Positions 17,662-27,389 of a stretch of 64,000 nt of DNA are shown piece after piece (the first letter of the stretch is position 1; each line of letters starts with the position of its first letter). The notes beneath the pieces are model-generated. The model saw nothing but the letters and a program-made list of their open reading frames with translations. It was not told where the DNA came from and did no database searches. The DNA is from Methylococcaceae bacterium (GTDB lineage: Bacteria > Pseudomonadota > Gammaproteobacteria > Methylococcales > Methylomonadaceae): assembly GCA_013140705.1 (NCBI GenBank), contig JABFSH010000008.1:124001-188000 (forward strand), read 5' to 3'. The translations under genes and the position numbers were made by a program.

Positions 17662-18909
17662 TTACTCGGCGGACAACACACGATTGTAAGCCGCCATCAA
17701 TTGTCCCACCACCGTCTCGGGATTGTGCCGGACTGCGGCCGCCGTGCTGGCTCCTCGCCCCAGCTTCACGGCCAGTTCATCATCCCGAAAAATTCGCCGG
17801 ATGTTATCTGCCAGAACGGGTATATCGCCTACTGGCGTTAGCAGACCGGATTCACCATCCTGCATCATGCCGGGAATTCCACCGGTAAAACTGGCGACAC
17901 AGGGCAAACCTACCTGCATGGCTTCTGCCAGGCTATTGGGGCTGTTTTCAATATACGAAGTAATCGTAAACACATGCGCCCGAGTCAACTCCCTGGCCAT
18001 CGTTTCATCATCGATATAGCCCAGAAATTCGACGCAATCGCTCAAACCCAGACTTTTGATTCTGCGCCGTACAAAACGCCCATAGCCGTTACGAGTGCTT
18101 ACAGTGCCTGCCAGACGCAATTTGATATCGGGGAATTCATCACGCAGCAGTGCCATCGCAGCCAGCAGATTTTCCGTGCCGCGATTGGGATGGCCGGCAT
18201 TTGTGTAAATCAGGGTATGGCGATCACAATTTTCGAGCGACCAGCGGATTCGATCAAACGCTGGTCTGAGCAATTCGCCAACATGGCAGTAAAAAGCGTT
18301 AGGGTTGTACACCCTGGTGTGGGCATGATCCCATGCCGTCCGTCCCAGAAACCCATCGGCAGACGCCAATATTTTTGCCTCACGGATTGCGCCACGCCTG
18401 GCATCCAGAAATTGCCAAAGCAAGCCAAGCCGAACCGGCAATTCGATCAGACGACAGCTTTCAATAATCTCACGGAACGACAATGCACCGAAAAAAATAT
18501 GTGCCTTTGAAAAACTGCCGAGCAGACCCTGTATCGAAATAATCACGGGAGTTTCGGTTAGGCCCAGAGACTTGAACATTCCATAAAAGCGTTCACTGCC
18601 GTGTATGTGAATAATATCCGGCTTGAACTGATCCATGATGTCTGCACACTTGTCCAGGTCGGCTGAACGCATAGCAAAGGCAGGAAAGCGTCCTGGTTGC
18701 CCTATGACGAAGTAATCGATATCGCCTTCCCTGAACTGCGTATCTCGCAAGCCCGGATAGGCAGTTACAATGCCCAGTTCAAGTTTGCTTAATGCCGATA
18801 CATGGCGAGCCAATTGATCTATCCAGTGCCCCCCGTACCCTTCACTACCCGTACCCGCCCGCTGCGCCATCACGGGCGTTGGTACATTCGAAAACCACAA
18901 AACCCTCAA
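17662..18909 (-). CDS. Glycosyltransferase family 4
   Basis: This 415-aa GT-B enzyme begins MRVLWFSNVPTPVMAQRAGT with a GYGGHWIDQL loop. The acceptor domain contains DIIHIHGSERFYGMFKSL. The donor domain has TLIYTNAGHPNRGTENLLAA, VEFLGYIDDETMARELTRAH, SYIENSPNSLAEAMQVGLPC and ASFTGGIPGMMQDGESG. The NSLAEAM loop supplies the glutamate that binds donor ribose. It overlaps the upstream polymerase-like gene by four bases (ATGA), which argues for one operon. Specificity is unknown. Confidence 0.92.
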   Translation of the reverse strand: MRVLWFSNVPTPVMAQRAGTGSEGYGGHWIDQLARHVSALSKLELGIVTAYPGLRDTQFREGDIDYFVIGQPGRFPAFAMRSADLDKCADIMDQFKPDIIHIHGSERFYGMFKSLGLTETPVIISIQGLLGSFSKAHIFFGALSFREIIESCRLIELPVRLGLLWQFLDARRGAIREAKILASADGFLGRTAWDHAHTRVYNPNAFYCHVGELLRPAFDRIRWSLENCDRHTLIYTNAGHPNRGTENLLAAMALLRDEFPDIKLRLAGTVSTRNGYGRFVRRRIKSLGLSDCVEFLGYIDDETMARELTRAHVFTITSYIENSPNSLAEAMQVGLPCVASFTGGIPGMMQDGESGLLTPVGDIPVLADNIRRIFRDDELAVKLGRGASTAAAVRHNPETVVGQLMAAYNRVLSAE

Positions 18910-20468
18910 ATTGTCTTGCTCCTGTTACTGAACTGAAAGGGTAAGGGAGACAATTGAACACTGCTCAATTTCTCCAGGTAAATGGTTTTGACCAGCGAGT
19001 TCGACAAGCCCAGCCAGATCCAGAACAACATTTGATAATTGGGGTTGCGAAAGATACTGATCTTGTATTCATTCACCAAAAACACCCCCCAGAACATCGT
19101 AAATCCGAGCGCCAGAACCAGCAAAAACGAATTTTTTCTCCGGTATTTCAGCGACACGATAAACAATCGAAACTCTGTGATTACAATCATGCTGACAAAT
19201 GCCAGGGACCCTACCCAACCGAACAATTCAGGCAAGGACAGATACAGACTGTGAAGGTCCGTGACACCCACATCATGTTTAAACGTATCGACGCCGAACC
19301 AGGCCCATTGGTTGGACTGTGGAATGCCATAACCGTAACCAAACATCCAGGATTCGCTTTTAAGACGCAGCGCCCCGGCTGACACCAGTTCGCCCCGGTT
19401 AATATCTTCCCCCGAGACAACGCCTCCAATTGATAGCTTCGCCAGTCTTGGCGCCAGGTCGGAAAAATCCTTGATAATTTGATCAAGACCTACATACACG
19501 CCAATTATTGGCACCAGGACCGCCACGACAATAATGACTTTGGCCTGGTTTCCCACCCTGTCTATTGATGAAAACAAGCGAATGGCAAACAGTACATAAA
19601 AAAACGCAATCGCTAAAACCAGCAGAACCGCAGCCGCGCGGTTTGAAGTCAGCATGATGAAGGCAATGCACAGAAAAATCATGATGACCACGCGGTTGCT
19701 GCCAAAACGAATCACTTTCTGCGTCGTCGATGCCGACAGCAACGGCAATAGCAAACAGGTTAACAACAGACCGTATTCGCCGAACAGTTCAAAATGGCGG
19801 AGGGTTCCACTGGTAATCGCTTCTTTATTGTCAAGCTCATCACCCTCAAGTAAAGAACCGAATTTCGAATAATTCCCGATTAATGGCGTATTCCAGTCCA
19901 CCAACATATAACGCTGGTTCAGTGCCACCGCAAACTGATAAAGCACCATAAAAAATGAGACCGTCAAAAACAGGCGTACCCTATCCGGGGTAATACGCAC
20001 ATTACTGGACAGCTTGAACATCAGCAAAAAACCCAAAAGGGCTGCAATGCCCTCAAGCATCGAAACCAGCGGCATGGGATTTTTTATGGCCCATCCAGCA
20101 AAATTCCATAACAGAAAAATTCCGATAAGAATCGACATCGGATAGTCTTTCTGAAGAAATCCTTCCTGCTTTTGAATATCCGAAACAAAGAAAAAAATCA
20201 CCAGCACACCAAAGGTCATTAAATTCCAGAGACCGCCCTGATTGTCCGCATAACTGAAATGGCTGCAGATATAGACAATGAGAATAAACCCGAAAACATC
20301 GCGCCTAATAAACAATACATAGGTGAAAAGCAGTGCCACCAGCACAAATCCAACGCCGCCTACCGCGGCATTGGGCATATAATTTTTCAGTAACAAATGA
20401 CCGAAAATCTGTGCCAAAAACGTGAGAATTAAAATCCCAACTGCTGTCAACGTTTTAATCTTTGCCAT
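18906..20468 (-). CDS. O-antigen ligase / Wzy polymerase-like membrane protein
   Basis: This 520-aa protein has roughly 11-13 hydrophobic segments from residue 8 onward and a large periplasmic loop (about residues 340-410: DFSDLAPRLAKLSIGGVVSG ... GYGYGIPQSNQWAW). The many helices plus one long loop late in the sequence is the hallmark of the Wzy/WaaL/O-antigen ligase superfamily. Sequence conservation is low, so the call rests on topology and context. It is the only such protein here, and a flippase lies upstream. It is therefore the best candidate for the polymerase that joins flipped repeat units at the periplasmic face. Confidence 0.8.
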   Translation of the reverse strand: MAKIKTLTAVGILILTFLAQIFGHLLLKNYMPNAAVGGVGFVLVALLFTYVLFIRRDVFGFILIVYICSHFSYADNQGGLWNLMTFGVLVIFFFVSDIQKQEGFLQKDYPMSILIGIFLLWNFAGWAIKNPMPLVSMLEGIAALLGFLLMFKLSSNVRITPDRVRLFLTVSFFMVLYQFAVALNQRYMLVDWNTPLIGNYSKFGSLLEGDELDNKEAITSGTLRHFELFGEYGLLLTCLLLPLLSASTTQKVIRFGSNRVVIMIFLCIAFIMLTSNRAAAVLLVLAIAFFYVLFAIRLFSSIDRVGNQAKVIIVVAVLVPIIGVYVGLDQIIKDFSDLAPRLAKLSIGGVVSGEDINRGELVSAGALRLKSESWMFGYGYGIPQSNQWAWFGVDTFKHDVGVTDLHSLYLSLPELFGWVGSLAFVSMIVITEFRLFIVSLKYRRKNSFLLVLALGFTMFWGVFLVNEYKISIFRNPNYQMLFWIWLGLSNSLVKTIYLEKLSSVQLSPLPFQFSNRSKTI

Positions 20469-20474
20469 ACCTGC

Positions 20475-21707
20475 TTAATTCCGCTTGTTCATCATATCCG
20501 TTTCATCGGTCGTCACCACAAGGTCACGAAATTCCGGTTCTGCAAATATTGCCTGCCTGAATCCCTCAACCATTTGGCCCACGTTGATTTTATCCTGCAT
20601 CGTTGCAATTCCGCCTTGACCGATACGCGTACTTAATGCTTCTGACTGCAATAATTCAAGCAATTTTTCAGCCAAAATGTCCACATTATCCATCGGGAAG
20701 ATAAAGCCGTTATGTCCTTCCCTGACATCATGAACCTCTAGTCCATAATCTACCGTAACGACAGGCTTACCAAAAAACATGGCCATCTTGATGGCCAAAC
20801 TGGAAACGCCAGGGGTTACAAAGATATCTGAAATCATGAAATATTTGCTCAGTTCCATCTCGTCATAAATGGCTCCTTCAAAAAATACGGGTGATAAGTT
20901 CAATTGTCGGGCCATGGACTCCAAATGATTTCGTTCACTGCCATCACCCACCAAAACCAGTGACACATTTAAGCCTTTCTGATGCAAACAACTGAGCGCC
21001 TGCATTAAAACATCGACTTTTCTGTCCCTGTTAAGACGACCCAATAAAAAAATAACGTTTTGCCCTTGCGGTGAAAATCGCTTTCTCTCGGATGCCAAGA
21101 TTTCAGATCGCTCTAACCACGTTTGTCGATACCTGCCAAGTGCTTCCGTATCAGGCGAATTGGGCGCCACCCAAACTTGTTCCTCACGAAAACCCTCTTC
21201 CCGCATCACATAGTGTTTCGCATGCTCGGAATACGCAATCACACCGTCTGCCAGCGATACCAGCCAACGTTTGGGATTATAAGTTCCAAACCAGCGATTG
21301 AAGCGACCTCTATTAGCAAATGCCTGAATTTTCTTCTCATCAATAAAAGGCACGCCGCCCTGAAACCATAAAACCCTAATTAAAAGCAATTTACAGACCA
21401 ACAATAGCGCCAATCTATCCAGACAATCGGCATTTCCGGCAATCACGACATCAGGCCGTCCAAGCAAAATTCGCCAGCAGATACCAAACTGATACGCACT
21501 GGACCCCACTTCCCAAAGACCGATTTTGACACTGCGAAAGCCATCCAATATCGCCGCGCTTTTCAGGTTTTCGCTCAGCATGGCTTTGGACGAGCGGCTA
21601 TAAAACACGGTCAGGTCAATACCATCGAGTTGCGCCAGGCGCTTGAATATGGGTACGCGGTAGCTGGGGATGATTTCCTGCAGCAAATATACTTTCTTTT
21701 TATTCAT
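20475..21707 (-). CDS. Glycosyltransferase family 4
   Basis: This 410-aa GT-B enzyme starts KKKVYLLQEIIPSYRVPIFKRLAQ, a form typical of GT4 enzymes that read 'YRvpiF'. It has LLRGR-type motifs replaced by VIFLLGRLNRDRKVDVLM, VLVGDGSERNHLESMA and FVTPGVSSLAIKMAMFFGKP. The usual E-x7-E loop is altered: SSLAIKMAM instead of a glutamate-bearing LxExM, so the ribose-binding acid may be missing or displaced. It comes first in the minus-strand group ending at 15446 and is preceded by a 2.3-kb repeat array. Confidence 0.88.
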   Translation of the reverse strand: MNKKKVYLLQEIIPSYRVPIFKRLAQLDGIDLTVFYSRSSKAMLSENLKSAAILDGFRSVKIGLWEVGSSAYQFGICWRILLGRPDVVIAGNADCLDRLALLLVCKLLLIRVLWFQGGVPFIDEKKIQAFANRGRFNRWFGTYNPKRWLVSLADGVIAYSEHAKHYVMREEGFREEQVWVAPNSPDTEALGRYRQTWLERSEILASERKRFSPQGQNVIFLLGRLNRDRKVDVLMQALSCLHQKGLNVSLVLVGDGSERNHLESMARQLNLSPVFFEGAIYDEMELSKYFMISDIFVTPGVSSLAIKMAMFFGKPVVTVDYGLEVHDVREGHNGFIFPMDNVDILAEKLLELLQSEALSTRIGQGGIATMQDKINVGQMVEGFRQAIFAEPEFRDLVVTTDETDMMNKRN

Positions 21708-21779
21708 GTCTTTAATTCTAACTATTCATTGTTATGACATCATTACATCATCTTTGCCTTTTTAGTCCCCTTACGCCGA

Positions 21780-24050
21780 GCATCTACTTCAGACTTTACA
21801 CAGAGAAATCTTGTCAATATAAATCCGCTGCATAATCTGGCAAGAGTCAATCCACAGGCAGAACTTAAATGTTAATCCGCAAGTGAATACGGCAAAAATC
21901 AATCCACAAGTGAGCCCACCTAAAGTCAATTCACAGACAGCGTAAAAGTCAATCCGTTCGTACTGAGCCTGTCGAAGTATGAACGGATTGACTTTGGGCC
22001 TAGCAACATGCAACTCCCCAGTCTCCCGCCATTTTCTCCTTTCATCCTTCGACAGGCTCAGGACGAACGGAGAAAATGGTGAATCACCATCTACCCACAT
22101 TCTTTAGACTTTGCTCAGGAAAGCCTGGTAAAAATATCCATACCCTCACAAATTTCCTGCTGTCCTGTGCATACCGCAAGTGAATACTGCCAATGTAAAT
22201 CCGAAGCAGAACCCACCAAAAGTCAATCCACAGGCAGAATTTAAATATTTATCCACAAGTGAGCCCACCTAAAGCCAATTCACAGGCAGAGTAAAAGTCA
22301 ATCCGTTCGTACTGAGCCTGTCGAAGTATGAGCGGATTGACTTTGGGCCAATCGACTGACGACTTCCCAATCACCCCGCATCATGGCTTCCTTTTTATTA
22401 CGACTCCAGCCTTTTATTTGCCTCTCTGCCGACAAGGCTTCTTCTCGGGTTACCGTCTCTTGAGACCAGACAAACTCTACAGGAAGGCGCTTTGCAGTAT
22501 ATCCGGTGCACTCTCCTGCCTGATATTGAGCCATTCTCCTTTCAAGATCATCGGTATGTCCCGTGTAGTAACTGCCATCAGCACAACGAAGAATATAAAC
22601 CCAAAACATGTTTCCCCTCATTTTTCTGGAATAGAAGTCGCGTCGACTCCCGCCATTTTCTCCTTTCATCCTTCGACAGGCTCAGGACGAACGGAGAAAA
22701 TGTAAATCACCCTCTACCCACACTCTTTAGACTTTGCTCAGGATAGCCTTGTAAAAATATCCATACCCTCACAAATTTCCTGCTGTCCTGTGCATACCGC
22801 AAGTGAATACTGCCAATGTAAATCCGAAGCAGAACCCACCAAAAGTCAATCCACAGGCAGAATTTAAATATTTATCCACAAGTGAGCCCGACAAAAGCCA
22901 ATTCACAGGCAGCGTAAAAGTCAATCCGTTCGTACTGAGCCTGTCGAAGTATGAACGGATTGACTTTGGGCCTAGCAACATGAAACTCCCCAGTCTCCCG
23001 CCATTTTCTCCTTTCATCCTTCGACAGGCTCAGGACGAACGGAGAAAATGGTAAATCACCATCTACCCACACTCTTTAGACTTTGCTCAGGATAGCCTGG
23101 TAAAAATATCCATACCCTCACAAATTTCCTGCTGTCCTGTGCATACCGCAAGTGAATACGGCAAAAATCAATCCGCAACTGAGCCCACCTAAAGCCAATT
23201 CACAGGCAGCGTAAAAGTCAATCCGTTCGTACTGAGCCTGTCGAAGTATGAGCGGATTGACTTTGGGCCTAGCAACATGAAACTCCCCAGTCTCCCGCCA
23301 TTTTCTCCTTTCATCCTTCGACAGGCTCAGGACGAACGGAGAAAATGGTGAATCACCATCTACTCACATTCTTTAGACTTTGCTCAGGAAAGCCTGGTAA
23401 AAATATCCATACCCTCACAAATTTCCTGCTGTCCTGTGCATACCGCAAGTGAATACTGCCAATGTAAATCCGAAGCAGAACCCTTCAAAAGTCATTCCGC
23501 AACTGAGCCCACCTAAAGCCAATTCACAGGCAGCGTAAAAGTCAATCCGTTCGTGCTGAGCCTGTCGAAGTATGAACGGATTGACTTTGGGCCTAGCAAC
23601 ATGCAACTTCCCAGTCTCCCGCCATTTTCTCCATTCATCCTTCGACAGGCTCAGGACGAACGGAGAAAATGGTGAATCACCCTCTACCCACACTCTTTAG
23701 ACTTTGCTCAGGATAGCCTTGTAAAAATATCCATACCCTCACAAATTTCCTGCTGTCCTGTGCATACCGCAAGTGAATACGGCAAAAATCAATCCGCAAC
23801 TGAGCCCACCTAAAGCCAATTCACAGGCAGCGTAAAAGTCAATCCGTTCGTACTGAGCCTGTCGAAGTATGAGCGGATTGACTTTGGGCCTAGCAACATG
23901 AAACTCCCCAGTCTCCCGCCATTTTCTCCTTTCATCCTTCGACAGGCTCAGGACGAACGGAGAAAATGGTGTATCACCATCTACCACACTCTTTAGATTT
24001 TACTCAGGACGAACGAAAAAATGTTTCACCGTATCGTGGCTAAAGTCAGT
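21780..24050. repeat. Array of six ~300-bp repeat units
   Basis: Each unit contains two hairpins: one built on GTCAATCCGTTCGTACTGAG with its inverse AGTATGAACGGATTGACT, and one built on CCATTTTCTCCTTTCATCC with its inverse. The first hairpin occurs at about 21948, 22295, 22918, 23215, 23543 and 23838. Most units also share CATACCCTCACAAATTTCCT and TGTGCATACCGCAAGTGAAT. Spacing is about 295-350 bp except for the second unit, which is lengthened by a nuclease gene inserted between its two hairpins. Within units a ~25-bp degenerate motif (AAAGTCAATCCACAGGCAG) recurs. Copies are near identical. This is not CRISPR: there are no unique spacers and no cas genes. Confidence 0.93.
22298..22609 (-). 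CDS. GIY-YIG single-domain nuclease embedded in a repeat unit
   Basis: This 103-aa protein starts MFWVYILRCADGSYYTGHTD, with the GIY...YIG positions as VYI and YTG. It also has the catalytic arginine region LERRMAQYQAGEC and the metal-binding glutamate in ALSAERQIKGWSR. All catalytic positions of the UvrC-N-like small GIY-YIG family are present. The ATG at 22609 is preceded by GAGGGG; the frame extends to 22669 only by reading repeat sequence. The C-terminal dozen residues (about SAHTSTGSVRTD) are also translated from repeat DNA. The gene sits between the two hairpins of one unit of a six-unit array. A role in spreading or maintaining the repeat is attractive but unproven; DNA repair is the alternative. 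Confidence 0.9.
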   Translation of the reverse strand: MFWVYILRCADGSYYTGHTDDLERRMAQYQAGECTGYTAKRLPVEFVWSQETVTREEALSAERQIKGWSRNKKEAMMRGDWEVVSRLAQSQSAHTSTGSVRTD

Positions 24051-24056
24051 TACCTC

Positions 24057-25505
24057 TCATTTAACCTGTGTCGCCAGGCTGGCGCGAGCCCGACCGAGCA
24101 ACCTAGGATCCAGCTTTATATCCAGTAATCGTGCAAAAAATAGCAGAACAACCAGAATCAAGCCGATTTTGGCCAGTTCATCTCTAACCGTCAGTTCAAA
24201 ATCAACCATAAAGACCAGATTGGATACCATAACGGCCACAACAGCTGCCGTAATAATTTTTCGCCAGCGATAGGGTACATGATAATAGCGCTGACTCAGT
24301 GCCAATCCCACTACTGTTAAAAAAACAAAAGCCAGCACGGTTGCCAGGGCCGCGCCCATCATGCCGAAACGTGGAATCAATACATAAACCAAGACCGCAT
24401 TAATCACGAGCGCCATCAAGTTCAGGTAAAGACGCAGGCCGGATTTCTTGGCAATTAAAATACCGTAGGTAAAATATTGGCCGATTGAGGACAAAATGGC
24501 CGCCAGCAATAGCAGAGGAATGACAATAAATCCCTGACTGAAAGTCCTGGTAGTCAGCACTAACAAAATTTCCTTTCCGAACAAGGATAGCCCAACCAGG
24601 ATGGCACAAACAACAAACAGATAATAATTAAAGACCACCCGAAATTTTTTCGGCGCGCCGGGTTCCCGGTAGGTGCTCATGATGACCGGATTCCATGCGC
24701 CCTGAAAGCCCATCAGAAACAGATTGATCAGCGATGCAACGCGAGCGCCGATTCCGTAAAGCCCCACTTCGTCAAGGCCGCTCATCTGATTGATTGCATA
24801 ACGATCCACATATTGCATCAGGTAAAAAGCCAGCGTCCCCGGCACCAAAGGCAGACTAAATGCCATCATCCTCCTTAAGGTTTTCCAGTCAAAATGCAGG
24901 CTGTAATTTATTCGACCAAAATACAGTGACAACAAGGTAAAAACGCTTATCCCCAGTAATTGGCCCAACAAGATGCCATGCACCCCCAGCCTGAATTTGG
25001 CGACCAATAAAAAACCGGTGCTGACGCTGAACACGGTATTGCCAATGCTGCAGATGGCAAACTGCCTGGATTTAAAACTATAGATAAGTTGGTTATTGGT
25101 AATCGTATAGATGGCGTTTATCCAGATCAGCAGGAAGACCAATAAAATGGTGGCTTCCTTGACCTGACCCTTCAGCCAGCCATGCGCCAGTTCCGAGGAC
25201 AAGGGCAGTGCCAGCGGAATGAAAGGTACAAAAATAAAAACGGTGTAGAGCAGAATACTGGATGAAATGCGTTTTCTTTCATTGTCGTCGGCCGCATCAT
25301 TGTAAAATCGCGCCAGCGCCTGATCCAGAGCCGCCCCCATTATTAAGGGAACCAGAATAACCAGATAGCTCAACAAATCCAGCGCACCATAATCCGCTGG
25401 TTTCAACAGTCGGGTATAGATCGGAACAGTAATCAGCGAAAAACCGCGCGCAATCAGCGAACTGATCGAATACAGCGAAGCGTCTTTAAGCAGGCTTTTA
25501 TACAT
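24057..25505 (-). CDS. Polysaccharide flippase, Wzx/MATE-like (oligosaccharide flippase)
   Basis: This 482-aa protein has about 12-14 transmembrane segments. The N-terminal pattern (YSISSLIARGFSLITVPIYT, RLLKPADYGALDLLSYL) is the signature of the polysaccharide biosynthesis/flippase family, where 'LxPxDYG' follows the first helix. A central YAINQMSGLDEVGLYGIGAR is also characteristic. It should move undecaprenyl-linked repeat units from the cytoplasmic to the periplasmic leaflet, feeding the Wzy-like protein at 18906. It is the last gene of the minus-strand group from 29318 and lies next to the repeat array. Confidence 0.92.
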   Translation of the reverse strand: MYKSLLKDASLYSISSLIARGFSLITVPIYTRLLKPADYGALDLLSYLVILVPLIMGAALDQALARFYNDAADDNERKRISSSILLYTVFIFVPFIPLALPLSSELAHGWLKGQVKEATILLVFLLIWINAIYTITNNQLIYSFKSRQFAICSIGNTVFSVSTGFLLVAKFRLGVHGILLGQLLGISVFTLLSLYFGRINYSLHFDWKTLRRMMAFSLPLVPGTLAFYLMQYVDRYAINQMSGLDEVGLYGIGARVASLINLFLMGFQGAWNPVIMSTYREPGAPKKFRVVFNYYLFVVCAILVGLSLFGKEILLVLTTRTFSQGFIVIPLLLLAAILSSIGQYFTYGILIAKKSGLRLYLNLMALVINAVLVYVLIPRFGMMGAALATVLAFVFLTVVGLALSQRYYHVPYRWRKIITAAVVAVMVSNLVFMVDFELTVRDELAKIGLILVVLLFFARLLDIKLDPRLLGRARASLATQVK

Positions 25506-25545
25506 TCAAGAAGAGTAAGGAATCGGGTTGCAATGAATAAGCAAT

Positions 25546-26187
25546 TTATCCCTTCAGCACTTCCAGCAGCACACAGGTCTGCTTCCAACGTAAGGGTTTG
25601 ATATACCACCTGATCAACCAACGCGGCGAGCGTAACAACAAGTAATCAAGAATTCTGCCGGGTTTAAAAACGTAGTATGCTTTTTCAGTAATTTCAATTT
25701 CATTGGACTTAATGATCTTGTACTTTACATAGGAACCAATAAAATTGACCAACTCCCTGACTGTAGGCCTGAACATGGTATCTATCGGGTCATTATGTTT
25801 TGGATATACAAGTGGTACCGTAACCATCAGCAATGTACCTGGATGAGTAAACCTAAGCAGGTTTTGCATAAAAACGTTCCGTTCGACGATATGCTCGAGT
25901 ATGTTGCAGCAAATAATCAGATCATAGGTCACCTTAAACAAATCATCCGGCAAATCCTTCGCCGCCAAATCCATTACAATATCAACACCCTCGTGATCCT
26001 TGATATCAAGAAAACTGAAAGTAGCGCCCTTTTCCAGTAACGGTTTGTGAATATTTTCATTGATATGCGGTTGTGTCGATGTTCTATATTCGATATCCGA
26101 TGCGCCAACATCCAATATTTTTGTAGCCGAATCGATGGCAACTTCATCAAGTACACTTTTAATCCAGAGCGCCTCTTCTGTAAACAT
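25546..26187 (-). CDS. Class I SAM-dependent methyltransferase
   Basis: This 213-aa protein has SAM motif I TKILDVGASDIEYR, an acidic post-motif (FSFLDIKDHEGVDIVMDLAA), motif II YDLIICCNILEHI and motif III HPGTLLMVTVPLVY. The C-terminal third (KPGRILDYLLLRSPRWLIRW) is hydrophobic and may dock to the membrane. Position between a flippase and a glycosyltransferase suggests it methylates a sugar of the repeat unit. The substrate cannot be determined. Confidence 0.86.
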   Translation of the reverse strand: MFTEEALWIKSVLDEVAIDSATKILDVGASDIEYRTSTQPHINENIHKPLLEKGATFSFLDIKDHEGVDIVMDLAAKDLPDDLFKVTYDLIICCNILEHIVERNVFMQNLLRFTHPGTLLMVTVPLVYPKHNDPIDTMFRPTVRELVNFIGSYVKYKIIKSNEIEITEKAYYVFKPGRILDYLLLRSPRWLIRWYIKPLRWKQTCVLLEVLKG

Positions 26188-26190
26188 ATT

Positions 26191-27375
26191 CTACCTGCTG
26201 TAATGTGTGATTTTTCGTTGAATGCGATACAACAAAAATATCGCCTTAAAAACTAGCTGTGCAACACGTGAAGCCGGCTGGATGTTTGTCAGACTCTGTT
26301 TGAGTCGATAACTGAACCGAATGCCATTCTTTTTTATATCAGCAAACTTCATTGCAGTGGCATAAGCCGCATCGACGATGGCGGCCCGGTTAGTCGCATC
26401 GCCCAGCACGGCCAGAATGGCTGTTGCAATGGCCTGTGGGTTCTTTTCGCATATCCAGGCATTGCGGTTATTTTCCAAGAGTTCATCAATATGCGGAATA
26501 TTGCCAACCACGACCGGCACTTTACAGGCCATGACTTCCAGAACCGTATTGGGAAAGCCTTCGCATTGGGCAACAGAAACAACACAGTCCGATGCCTGAT
26601 AATACTGAAGCAGGGCATCTTGCGATACATCACCACGAAATGAAATCCGATCGGCCAGATTCAAGCGACTCACAGTGTCTTCAACCTGCCGTTTATAATC
26701 CGGACTGGAGCGTCCAAGTATAATCAGTGATGCATTGCTGTAACTTTGCAGAATTTCTGGAAAAGCCTCAACGATCAGATGAATGTTAAGGCGTGGCTCC
26801 AGGGCCCGGGAACTCAGAATCAAGATGGCCTTTTCATCCAGTCCCAACTGACGTCTGGCTTCCAAACGATGACCGGGGCTAAAGCGAGTCATGTCGGCAC
26901 CCCAATAATTCACATCGATTGGCGCCGTCACGCCGTAACGTTTAAGGCATTGCGCCAGCAATTCCGATTTTGCGCTGAGATAATAGGAACGCCGTAGCGA
27001 CATTCTAACCAACAGTTTCGCCAAAAAAGGCACAACCATGTCGCCTTCATCATAAAAAGCATCATTCCCCATCACAATACTCGCAACCGGACATTGTCCA
27101 TAACCGATGGCGTTAAAATAATGATCGCCCGAGGCATAATGACAGACAATAACATCGGGACGAATCGTGCCAAGTAAATGCTGGAGCACGCGGCCACGAT
27201 TGAGAGATTTTCCCTCCCGATCGCTTGAATGATAAACAACACCGTGCGCCAATAATGGCCTGCTATCGGAATTGCCTTCGATATCAATGAAGTGGACTTC
27301 ATCGAACTGATCGGCAATCGCGACGGTTCTCGGAACTGCATGCACAACGCCGGGCGAAATAACACAAACTCTCAT
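26191..27375 (-). CDS. Glycosyltransferase family 4
   Basis: The GT-B enzyme starts MRVCVISPGVVHAVPRTVAI. The donor domain has AILILSSRALEPRLNIHLIV, LIILGRSSPDYKRQVEDTV, ISFRGDVSQDALLQYYQASD and AQCEGFPNTVLEVMACKVPV, with an intact E-x7-E motif. A frame five residues longer starts at 27390 and overlaps the upstream amidotransferase stop by one base (TAATG). Either start implies tight coupling. It contains a short membrane-proximal patch at the C-terminus (QLVFKAIFLLYRIQRK). Sugar specificity is unknown. Confidence 0.9.
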   Translation of the reverse strand: MRVCVISPGVVHAVPRTVAIADQFDEVHFIDIEGNSDSRPLLAHGVVYHSSDREGKSLNRGRVLQHLLGTIRPDVIVCHYASGDHYFNAIGYGQCPVASIVMGNDAFYDEGDMVVPFLAKLLVRMSLRRSYYLSAKSELLAQCLKRYGVTAPIDVNYWGADMTRFSPGHRLEARRQLGLDEKAILILSSRALEPRLNIHLIVEAFPEILQSYSNASLIILGRSSPDYKRQVEDTVSRLNLADRISFRGDVSQDALLQYYQASDCVVSVAQCEGFPNTVLEVMACKVPVVVGNIPHIDELLENNRNAWICEKNPQAIATAILAVLGDATNRAAIVDAAYATAMKFADIKKNGIRFSYRLKQSLTNIQPASRVAQLVFKAIFLLYRIQRKITHYSR

Positions 27376-27389
27376 TTTATGTATCGCCA

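Noticed and set aside
22769-23987. Several ~80-codon frames in the repeat array (SPFVLSLSKDERRKWRETGE)
   Set aside because: They are the same repeat unit translated in each copy, with no ribosome site and no domain.
21780-24050. Possible CRISPR array
   Set aside because: Units are ~300 bp, contain long inverted repeats, lack unique spacers of constant length, and no cas gene is near.
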